Below, one piece after another: positions 24,620 through 34,900 of a stretch of 64,000 nt of DNA (positions are counted from its first letter, which is position 1; the number at the start of each line of letters is the position of its first letter). The stretch covers positions 4,153,795 to 4,217,794 of the forward strand of contig JAESIW010000137.1 of the NCBI GenBank assembly GCA_016802295.1, in the 5' to 3' direction. The translations under genes were made by a program, and so were the position numbers. Origin of the DNA: Brachionus rotundiformis. Taxonomy: Eukaryota > Rotifera > Eurotatoria > Ploima > Brachionidae. The notes beneath the pieces were generated by a model. That model was not told where the DNA came from and searched no databases. It was given only the letters and a program-made list of their open reading frames with translations.

Positions 24620-25610
24620 TTAGTTATCTTTCTTTGTGTTTCGCTGGTTACCTTCCTTGGAATTGGATTCCTTGGCGCTGGACGTCTTATTTTCATTATC
24701 TTTGTCTTCATATACGACATCGTCATCCTAAGAAAAGATCAGCTAAAAATGCCTGGCATTAATTAAGATCTTACATTTATTTCTTTAATTTCATCGTCGG
24801 AGATTTTTTTGGGTGGACATATAAAGTCAATTAAAATGATGAACAAGACACCAAGGAAAAGTCCGAGTGAGATGGTCACAATCACAAAAAGTGTTAGCAC
24901 GACCCACACTGGATAGCCATATGATTCGGTCAGCATTGTATAAATGTCCTTTTTGTTTGGTAAATTATTTAGTCTCAAACAATAATTTAGGCCTTAGACT
25001 TACTTTAAAATAGATAGTTAATTTGAATAGCAGACTCAAAGCCTTGATTCTTCAAAAATATTAATAAAAGTTAAAAAAATAAACTTAATTTGTTACAAAA
25101 AGCTATCTGGAGTCAACCATGAGCTTGATGGCTCAATATTTTTCCACTCTTGATTTGAAATAAATTTTACCAAGCTGTTCAAATCTCTATTCGAATTGTA
25201 AATTCTGTACTGGCCATCTTTTACACTAGAGAAAAATAAAATTATTCACATAATTATATTTTGCTATTTACTGATAAATGGTTGGTAAGCTGGTTACTGA
25301 AAATAATCCGCTAAGAACTGGATTTGCATTTACATCAGCAGCACCTACTTTGATGTTCAGCTCGACCGATTTTTGGCTAAACTCGTTCCAAGTATTCTCA
25401 AAGCGGTTGCATGCTGGACACCAAGGAGCAAAGCTTTTTTTATTTCAAAAAATTGATTAATTCAAATAAACAAAAATTATTTTTTTACAATTCAACCATC
25501 CATTCATTTTTACTCAACAAATTTTCCCAATTTTCTTCATTTATTTCAACTGGCTTGCCAAAGCAAGCAGCTATTAGAACCAAACCAGTCAAATAAGTCA
25601 AAAAATTCAT
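24620..25610 (-). CDS. TMX1: Thioredoxin-related transmembrane protein 1 (TMX1-like), 246 aa
   Basis: Exons: 25610-25489, 25433-25272, 25225-25097, 25049-25004, 24948-24775, 24727-24620 (741 nt). It is a type I ER membrane disulfide oxidoreductase by family. It has a hydrophobic signal peptide (residues 1-18), then a thioredoxin domain with FFAPWCPACNRF, whose CPAC active site is the hallmark of TMX1, and the cis-proline segment TSLPTIY. One membrane helix (VWVVLTLFVIVTISLGLFLG) is followed by an acidic cytosolic tail (DDEIKEINDDDVVYEDKD). The tail ends in KKDN, a canonical KKxx ER-retrieval signal, which fits this topology. Length is close to that of vertebrate TMX1 (about 280). It is divergent from the Kelch gene, with 271 bp between start codons. 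Confidence 0.92.
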
Positions 25611-25881
25611 TGCAACAGTGACGAATTTAAATTACTAACTAAATTATAAAAAATTGGTAAAACGAAATATATTTTTTCTTTGTAAAATTAAATATTTTTT
25701 AATACACACATGCATATACACTTAAATTCACATCTGTAGCATAAGTTTATACCAAAACAGGTATCATAAAGAAATAATAAAAATAAAAAAAAAACTCGAC
25801 CAAATATATGACTAAATTTAATTATGAATTTAATTTTTAAATTTTATTACAGATTTTGACTCTTGGTGTAAATATTTTTTC
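25611..25881. promoter_or_regulatory. Shared divergent promoter, TMX1 / BTB-Kelch
   Basis: Only 271 bp separate the start codons of two divergently transcribed genes, so their promoters must overlap or be shared. The stretch includes ACACACATGCATATACAC. On the Kelch side there is an acceptor-like TTTTATTACAG ending at 25852, 29 nt before the ATG. No TATA box can be assigned in such AT-rich DNA. Confidence 0.55.
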
Positions 25882-28497
25882 ATGGCTTTAAATGATTCTT
25901 TCATAGATAAATTAGAAATAAACTCAACTGAAAGTAATAGACCTAATAAACTATTTTTTGCTTTTTTATTCTTATTTTTAAAGGTAAAATATTTAAAAAT
26001 TCAAAATATAAAGATGATTTTTTTACTCAACTTTTCGAATTTTATCAACAAAAAAAATATGTCGATATTAAGTTAGTATGTAGGGCAGACACCAAGGTTA
26101 CCAACATAATAAACTGTCACAAATTGGTTCTTTCCTGTTTGAGTCCGTATTTCAAGGCCATGTTTTCGTCCGATTTCAATGAGTCCAAGCTAAATGAGAT
26201 CCCCATGCCCGAAGCGGACCTCGCTACAATGTCTACAATAGTCCACTACGCCTACACCGGTGAGCTTAAACTAGACATAACCAACGTTCAGAATGTTTTT
26301 TGTCAAGCAAGCATGCTGCAAGTTGAATCCATCATGAACATTTGTTCTGAGTTCATGGATGCCAATATGGACCTAACCAACTGTTTGGATCTTCTAAAAT
26401 TTTCAACCCAGTTCAACGCAGAGTATTTAAGGTCAAAATCACGTGAATTTGTGGCCAGAAATTTCGCTAATTTGGTACAAACAAGCGAGTTTTTAGATTT
26501 TGGTGACGGAGATTTGCTAGCCGAAATCATGACTGATGATACTTTAGACGTTCCTAATGAAGAAATGCTAGTGACAGCTTTGCTTAAGTGGACCAAAAAT
26601 CAACCAACAGAGCGCAGGATTTTTTTTAAAAATATTTTTTCTAATTGTATTCGCCTAAGTCTACTTGACCAAGCTTTTTATAAGAAATTTTTATACGAAA
26701 ATAAGGAATTTTTGTCATCTTGCTTTGATTCTCATTTCGATGATATTCTAAATGCAAGACTTTTATCCAAATTCAAGCAAAGATCAGGTATGGCAAAAGC
26801 AGAACATTGTTTTTTGTTAATTGGTGGTAATTGTGACCTAGCTGACGGTACTTATGTAAATTGCTTCAATCCATTTAATGGTGAAAAATATTTTTTGTCC
26901 AAAAGTTATACAGAAAAAGCAGCGTTTATAGAACGTGGCTATTTTCACACTGAAAATCCAGGTATCTAAACAACACAAGGGAATTCTATGAACCAATGGT
27001 TCCGAAAGCTGTATCATGGCTTCGTAGAATTCAATTTTAGCTCAAGGTTTTATTTCATAGATTAATTAAAACATAGGTGTTTGCGTTACCAGTGAGAATA
27101 GAATTTTTGTAGCTGGTGGAGTTTTGGTTTTTCATCAGTACAAAACGTCAAAAAGCCAAGCTCGACCCTCGCCAAATACATCTACAGCCTATGAAGACTT
27201 CAAGGCTATTTTTACCGATCCGGAATCGCTAAGAGATGGTAAGAAAATGGCTTTTTTATTCAAAAAGGAAAAAATTATTATAAAATTATTATTAAAAAAT
27301 TCATCTTCATACTCACAAGGAACTCTTTATTTACTGGCAATTTATAGTTGTTATGAAAAAAATTGTTCTTATGATTTTTTAATATCTATTTAATATTATT
27401 TTTGGAAGAAAATTTATATAAATATTTACAGCTAAAATGAAATTACATTGAACAAATATGATTAAAAATTGGAAAAATAAAATATTGTAAATATAAAATG
27501 AAAATGGAAAAATTTTTAATCCAAAATAATATTTTTTTCTTGAGAACCAAAAGATAGGCTTTAGAATTTTTTCTGACTTAATTCAAACAAAAAATTATTT
27601 TTTTTTAAAATTTATCTAAAATTATTTTATTTATCAATTGAAATTAAATTAAGTATTTTGTTTTGTTTTGTAATAGGTGACGAGACTCTTAGCAAAGAGC
27701 TATTTGAGTACGATATATTCAATAATACATGGCAGAAGCGTTCCAATATGCTCTTTGCCAAAGCCAATTTCAGTATGTGTGCTTTGGACAATCAAAAATT
27801 GTATTCTTTTGGTGGAATATCAATTGGTCAAATTCCGCTTGATGTTGTCGAGTGCTATGATGTAAATGAAAACAAATGGTCTTATGTAGGCACAATGCCG
27901 AGTGCTTTTGTGGCCGGCAGTGTTGTTGAATACAATAAAAAATTTTATGTACTCGGCGGCCGTAGTGGTGTTGGACGACATGATTCATGTTATCTATTTG
28001 ATCCAGACACAAACGAATGGACAGAAATAGCCTCGATGACCATTGGACGCTTTAATTTTGGAGCTTGTGTTTACAATGATAAAATATACGCATTTGGTGG
28101 CCAGCGCTATGCCGAATCAAGGGAGCATTATTTCACAAGAGAAGCTTTAGACTCTGTAGAGATCTACGATTTGAATAGAAATAGCTGGACTGAAGGACCA
28201 AAAATGCCCGCTTCACTTTACAATACTGGAGTTTGTGTCTACAAGGATAAAAATGATTCTATTTTTGTATGCGGAACTACTGAATGCCAATTTAGCGGAA
28301 CCACACTATTTGGGTTCATGTTCTCAAGTGTTTTTCGCTTAGATTTTATCAACAATGCCAGCAGTGATCAAAACCACAAATGGACCATAGTTGAGCATGA
28401 TGTAAGTGACATTAAAGCTTATTATAGGTGCATTTCGGCATCGGTTAATACCAGAAAACTGCAAAAATTTAATACTCAGATTGAGTTTAGAAAATAA
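25882..28497 (+). CDS. BTB-BACK-Kelch protein (KLHL family), 670 aa
   Basis: Exons: 25882-25933, 25984-26961, 27077-27238, 27677-28497 (2013 nt). A BTB domain (about residues 30-140: YVDIKLVCRAD, INCHKLVLSCLSPYFKAMF, YAYTGELKL) is followed by a BACK domain (about 145-250: FMDANMDLTNCLDLLKFS, LLKWTKNQPTERR). Kelch repeats run to the C-terminus, with motifs such as GVCVTSENRIFVAGG, SMCALDNQKLYSFGG, GSVVEYNKKFYVLGG and GACVYNDKIYAFGG spaced about 50 residues apart. By family knowledge such proteins are usually substrate receptors of Cullin-3 ubiquitin ligases; the substrate cannot be told. An insert of about 40 residues (the Y-KTSKSQARPS to PESLRDG segment) interrupts the second kelch blade. I cannot assign a KLHL number. 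A poly(A) signal lies at 28524-28529. Confidence 0.9.
26981..27032. repeat. Hairpin-forming inverted repeat in a Kelch-gene intron
   Basis: Arms 26981-26998 and 27015-27032 pair at 15 of 18 positions, with a 16-nt loop. Both arms end outward in an EcoRI-like GAATTC. It fills almost half of the 115-nt intron 26962-27076. It could be a tiny MITE remnant or a structural intron element. Confidence 0.65.
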
Positions 28498-28635
28498 AAA
28501 TTTGTATATATTTATAAGATGTAAATAAAATTTATTTTTCATTATTTTTTTATTTTTTAACACTCTAAAGGAATAAATTCCTTTAAATTAAAAAGAAAAA
28601 TGGAAGGTTATTTAAACTAATTTTAAGCTCTTAGA
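28498..28635 (+). promoter_or_regulatory. 138-bp Kelch to YIPF4 junction with poly(A) signal and acceptor-like site
   Basis: This spacer has AATAAA at 28524-28529 for the upstream gene. It then has TTTTAAGCTCTTAG ending at 28634, one nt before the YIPF4 start codon. The arrangement (poly(A) signal, short gap, splice acceptor directly at the ATG) is what is seen between genes of trans-spliced operons. No promoter element can be recognised. Confidence 0.45.
28524..28529 (+). terminator. Poly(A) signal of the BTB-Kelch gene
   Basis: AATAAA 27 nt after the stop codon, inside the short spacer before YIPF4. Confidence 0.5.
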
Positions 28636-29478
28636 ATGGAGGCTCGAAAAGAAAATGAATTTGTGTCGCTCGATTTGCCAGAAATGTCCCAAGAAACAAT
28701 TAACATACCAACTGGTGGACTTAACTTTCTTCCGACAAACTACGACTTAAATAACTCGAAATCCAGTGACAACAATGTTTCAAACAATTCCAACAATTTT
28801 GGTGATTTAGGTAATTTAGAATGAAGAGTTTCTAACCTGATTGAAAATTTTCACTTAGACGAGCCTCAGATAAGACACCGTGGCAAAGTGGGTGGAGTAA
28901 TGGACAAATATGGCTTTGGCTGGTTGCTGGACCAAAATAACACAGACATTGAGAACGAAGATTCTTTACCATTGTTAGAAGAGTTGGATATTGATCTAAA
29001 AGAGATTGAGTACAAAATTAAATGCGTTTTGATGCCTTTAGCTAACAAAAATCTCAATCGTTCCATACTCAGGGACAATCCGGACTTTTGGGGCCCACTT
29101 TTAATTGTTTTATTGTTCGCTTTGGTCTCTGTTTATGGACAATTTCGAGTTGTGTCCTGGATAATTACCATATGGATATTTGGTAGTTTTTTTATATTCA
29201 TAATAGCCAGGGTTCTTGGTGGAGAGGTTACTTACTCCCAAATTGTCGGAACCATCGGCTATTCACTGTTACCCCTGCTCATTATTTCTGTCATTGTTCC
29301 ACTAACTAAACAATATCATTTATTGAGCAATTTTGTAAAAGCAATTGGTCTAGCTTGGTCAACATACAGCGCAGCTACCTTGCTTTGTGTTCAAGAATTG
29401 CAGCACAAAAAACCGCTTCTTCTCTACCCAATTTTCTTACTTTACATATACTTCTTATCTTTATACAGCGGTGTCTAA
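28636..29478 (+). CDS. YIPF4: Yip1-domain protein YIPF4-like, 264 aa
   Basis: Exons 28636-28810 and 28859-29478 (795 nt); the intron is only 48 nt. A polar, Asn/Ser-rich N-terminal half (with TGGLNFLPTNYD) precedes a conserved stretch, VMDKYGFGWLLD. The Yip1 domain follows, with about five membrane helices: WGPLLIVLLFALVSVYGQF, VVSWIITIWIFGSFFIFIIA, RVLGGEVTYSQIVGTIGYSL and KKPLLLYPIFLLYIYFLSLY. The run YGQFRVVSWIITIWIFGS and the ending FLSLYSGV are typical of YIPF4. By family it is a Golgi/early-secretory multispanning protein that interacts with Rab GTPases or other YIPFs. Length and topology fit (human about 244). It sits 138 bp behind the Kelch gene in the same direction. A poly(A) signal is at 29530-29535. 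Confidence 0.93.
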
Positions 29479-31934
29479 TTAATTAGAATAAAAAATGAAC
29501 ATTTTTTAATTGTTCTATTGAATTTTTTAAATAAATGTGCTTAAGACAAAAATTTTAATATTAATTTATTGTTTTAGATCTAAATAAAAAAAACATATTT
29601 GTTCCTTTTTTTATAAATTAAAAAACTAATTTATCATTAATCCAGAGAAAATTTCCTTTTTCCGCGCCACTTTTTGTTTAGCGGATTTAAACAAAAAATC
29701 ATCTTTTTTTTATTTTAATCAATTACCTAATTTACATATTCGAATCAACTTAATTAAAAAAGCAAAATTTTCCAAAAATACTCAAAATTTTCAAAAAAAA
29801 TGTAACCATTTCTTAAAAACGAGCTTAAAACTACTTCAAAAATTTTAAACAATTTACCTTTTTTTAAATGATTTTTAGCTAAAAATTCTTTTTGATTTCA
29901 GTGATAAAATCAAATTAATATGAACATTAAAATTTGAAAAAACATATTTTTTATTTTCAATTAGTCAAGTAGATTTAATACGAAATAAATAAAATTCTAA
30001 TTCTTGTAAAACTATCAATAATTTTCCAACCCATGGATTATGCCTAATGCGATAAAATTTTAATTATTGTTTGTAAATTTTGAGTTATTTCATGAAATAG
30101 ATTGCTTTTTAAATGAATTTTTTTTTATAAAATCTTTATGCGATTAAGACGTTCATGCCTAATATTTTCATCGAAATTAGAAATTATCTATTTTATCAAT
30201 GTTAGCTTCGTATTTTAGAATAAATATAAAAAAAAAGTAATTAATTTTGTAAAAAATTGATATTATTATAAATTGTCGCCACAGTTTATTCTATTTTTAT
30301 CTTTATTTGATTTTTTTTTCAATAAGAAAATTATCATTAGTAAAAATTTAGTAAACTCGAACAAAAAAACAATAATTTAGCTCAGATAGCAAAAATTTCC
30401 AAGGAAAAAGATCTAAATTATTCTAAAGGTTAATAAGAAAGGTCGTTTAAGTTAAATTACTGTAAAAAAGTATTTATCATCTAATAAAAAAATTAATACG
30501 ACTGTTGTATAAGCATGAATATTTCCCCCATACCCGGGCCTTCAAGCATGATACCTAAAAATGGAGAAACTAATTCCTAATATTGTCGATCCTAATCCAG
30601 ATTAAAAATCTTAAAATAGCTGAAAATAAAACATAAATTAAATTTATTTTAGAGAAATTAAACTTAAGTTTAAAAAGGTATTTTTAATGATAAATGTATC
30701 ATGGAAAAAAACAAACATTTAAATAAAGATTTGTCTTTTCATCGATGCTAATTTTTAATTGACAATTTAAAATTATTTAAGAGCAATTTAAAATTTTTAA
30801 AAAGAACAAATTATGATGAATTATTATTTGTGAAATAATGAAAATTAATACATGGAGTGTTGGTTAATATTTAAAATTGGATTTTTTTCTTTTGAATTAG
30901 ATAGGAGCTTACAGTAAAAGCAAAAATTAAAAAATAGAATTTAAATTATTTTATTAATTTTTAGATAATCGAGATAATCGAAATAATCAAAAATATTTAT
31001 AAGTATTTTCCTATTTAAATCATACATTGATAGAATAATTGATACAACCGATGCGAATGGATGGTTTCCAATTTGGAATTTTATCTATTAAAGTAGTAGA
31101 ACCATATATTTTTAAGCCTGATTGTATGATCTATAAGATTATGGGACTATTGGTAAGCGAGGAAGAATAATTAGTATTATGTTAGTTCTAATAATTCAGA
31201 TAGAAGTAGAATTGCTAAGGTAAGAAACAAAAAATTATTTTTTGATCAAGATAAATTCTTTTAATGTCAAAATTGATTGATTTTTCAATGACATTTACTG
31301 ATTTTAGTAGAAAAAGTTTTATCGGCTTATGAAAAATCACTATTTACATTTTAAGATAAATTAATAAGAACATTGATAATTTAAAAAAGGCGTCATTTAA
31401 AAAATTATTTAAGAATTATTAATTTGATTACTACCTTTAAAAGACAACACAAACATAATCTTACATTAAGGCATCTCCCTTCGGATACATAGATAATACT
31501 CTAACTAAAACTATTCAATCGTAATTAAGCAATAAAACACGTATTTGGCCTTTTATTAATCAAGTTTTTTTTTTAATAAAATAATCAATAAATATTATCC
31601 CGCGAGATTTGTCTATTTTGCGTCTCTATATCTTGCATAACAATTTATAATAATGAAAAATTTTGATTACAAGCCTGATTTGGTCACTGGCCAAATGAGA
31701 CAAACTCTTCGGTCCTATTTGATTTAAATTTAAATGAAAATTTCTAAGTCTAAAAGATCAAAAAATTTTAGTCAATGCTTCGACTAAGCTATTCTATTAT
31801 TCAATTTTAAAATTATTTTTTTAAATTTACCCATCTACTGGGATTTAAAACATAATGCTTTGATTCATTAAATAAACAATTTAGAGATTAATTCAAAATT
31901 TTATTATTTATGTTTATAGTTTTTTTAAGATAAA
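29479..31934. other. Intergenic, no gene seen
   Basis: 2.45 kb of AT-rich sequence between YIPF4 and the first SLC4 gene. YIPF4's AATAAA lies at 29530-29535. I found no open frame with recognisable content and no RNA gene. Upstream of 31935 there is an acceptor-like TTTTTTTAAG ending at 31929, five nt before the SLC4 start codon. Confidence 0.45.
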
Positions 31935-34900
31935 ATGAATGATTCTAGTGATGAGCTGACATCAAATTGTGGACAAAAAATTGTGATCAAGATAGATGAA
32001 AGCGACATTGTGCCAAGTTTACATGAAGATAGTGACACTACATCAGCGAATAACTCGAACTATCTTTCGGTAAGCTCGGTTGCTTTGCTGAAACCCGCTG
32101 AACCAGATTTGCCCAGACGTCCCTCTTTATTTGACTACATGAACCAGGACTCGCTAGATTCCGATGAGTTTGATGATAACAAAATTAACACGTTCATCAA
32201 AAAGTCATTTTCCAACAACTATATCCAAGACTCAAGTCGACTGTCTCAAGTTCCGTTGCTCAAAGTGTCCAGATCATTCGAGGAGAACACCGACAAAGGT
32301 AAGTCATCTTTAAGACCTGTTTATTCTGGGATTTATTTTTTTATTATTATTTTTTTTTCTAAACTAAATAAACAGTTAATTTGAATGACTATATTTCCTG
32401 ATTTTTTGTTTAATTGCGGCATTGTTACCAACTAATTAAGCTCTTGATATTATCAGGATCATTTGGTAAAAGATTTTAGCAGGTTTCTTCTTAAATTTAT
32501 AAAAATTCTCAATTGATTAAAAATAATTAATTTCTATAACATAAACTAAGTGGGAAATGCACTAATTTAAACAAATCAAGCTGGTAGAAAAATCTATTAA
32601 AATGAAACTTTAGAAGGCTTTGCATAAGCTATCATTAATCAAGGGTTGTGTAAAGCGACACTGTTTTGCCAGAGCTCCTGGCGTTTGAAAATTATCTTAT
32701 TTTTTAAGCAATGACTTGAGAAGAAATAAGATTTTTTTATCTGCCTTTCATTTTAAGAAACAAAGCAATAAAATTATTTACTTTGAAAACAAGTTTTTTT
32801 TATTTATGTATCTCAATACGAGCTATCATAATTTCATCAATCATGATTCTTATGATACAATTTATATATATATATATATATATATATACATTGCTGAATT
32901 ACGAGTTGAAAAAACTTTTGAAAAAAAGTGGCACCTGGTCTTAATTAAAATAAATTTTGAATTTTAAGATGAAAGTGGAAGTCAAATGGAGGGTTCCAAG
33001 GACGAGTGCACTCTGAAAAGTCCGAGAAACAAGCTCGGCTTGGGCGAAAAGAGACGTGTCGAATTCAGCATTGGTTCGCCCAAAAAGCCTCGCTCAGTCA
33101 AGACAAAGCCCAAATCGGTTCTCAAACATTTTAGTATAGAAACTCATAGGTAACAATTAATCAAACAGCTCGGATCTTAATTTAATTTAATAAGCTTGGC
33201 ATTAAATAAATTTAGTCTTTTAATCAAACAATAAGGAATTAATTTTTAATTAGGAATAAAGAAATTGATTTCTCTTTCTCTTTTGAATAAAATTTATTCA
33301 TTTAAAATCAAATTTAAAAGTAATGTAATAAGCTTTAAGTTGTTGGCCAACCACGCAACAAACGAATCCAATTTCCGGCTTGTGTCTTTAGAGTAAAATG
33401 GTTTCCGAGCACACAAATCCGAAATTGGATGTTTTTTATGCGAATGGGGTGTCTATTCTCCGTAAAATTAATTAATATTGAGATTCTTTAATTTTTCAAG
33501 CATTAATGACATACAGTTTTAGCTGAATTCCCAAAAGTTCTACCATATAATGGACATGTATCATTATACAATTAAATTAAACTTAAAACAAGATATTTGT
33601 CATTGATTTAAGCCAGTGTTTAACTAATGTACTAGATAGAGATAGAATGTATGCTAATTAAATAAATGATAATCGATCGATTTCAATGTTTTAAATGAGC
33701 AAAGTATAGAACTTTTTAGCTTGCAATTGAAACCAAATTTTTAATTGCAATCAAGCTCATTTTTATTTGTTTTTTATTTTTTTAGTTTCAGTGACTCTAT
33801 TTCTAACTTTTTGGAAAAATCAATAGGAAAATTTATGGCAAAAAAATGAATTAATTTTTTTTATTTTATTTTTTACTTTAACCTTGTGAGCACACTTTCT
33901 CGTCGTTCCAAACTAGGGTTTTATATCTTTGGTTGATTATGTCCCGGAAGTCAAAACCTAAATTTAAATCTAAATAGAAAATTTGAAGACATTATTTTTG
34001 CTGAAGAAAAATCAATAAATAATTTCTTAAGGGTTCTGAACTTGTTTTTTTGGATAAAGATATCAGTTGTTTTAAATAAACTTTTTTTGTTTAACTTGCA
34101 TTGATTTATTTCACTTAAGTACCAAAATCTGTTCTCTCCAGGGCTAGTCTAACTCTTAATTTTCTAATAATAATTAATTTCTTCCAATTAAGTTCAAGAT
34201 AATAAAAAAAAATTAAATCATTAATAAAAATTTATACAAATTTAAAAGCATTAAAGATTTTTAAAATTTTATTTCTGATTTTATTCTCTTCAAGAGAGGA
34301 TTTATTGATATGTTCAGATTAGGTAATTAGAGCCCTAAGCGATGGCTGTAGATTAGAGAAGCGTTGGCAAAGTAGGATAACTTTGTTTATTTACAAATAT
34401 TGGATTTAATTGTACCAGCAATTAAAATCACTTATTCAATTTATTTTGAAAATTAAACAATCATTAGCTGCATGGAACAATTTTTGTATGGAACCCGGAG
34501 AGAGCAGTCATAAATTGACTATGAGAAGAAATAAATGAAATTTTCCTATTTCCTTCTTATTTAAATAATTTAATTTATTTTAATAGAATAATCTATGGCG
34601 CAAGGAACAACATTTCAAGAGAGAACAATTTTGTTTAAGTACCTAAAGAAATTAGCTCTTCTTTTTTTCTTATTTTCGAGCAGCAGTCCTGATTAATAAA
34701 ATAAATAAAAACTCAATTATTTATTTTTAGATATTTAATGAATTAACAAGTTTATGTTATAAAATGTTTATTTGAAAATAGGATAAGATAAAACAGCTAT
34801 TAGCTTGGTCATTTGGTACCCACTAATTTGACACTTGTTGTTTGATCAAATTTTAAATTAGACATTTTTTTTTCAAACTCAGAGGAATTGGATTAATTAC

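Noticed and set aside
24535..24726. 63-codon frame at the end of TMX1
   Set aside because: A different frame of the last TMX1 exon and 3' UTR; the acceptor phase selects the acidic tail ending KKDN.
32716..32967. 83-codon open frame across the (TA)n repeat
   Set aside because: It lies in SLC4 intron 1 and runs up to the acceptor of exon 2; the TA repeat creates a spurious IY run.
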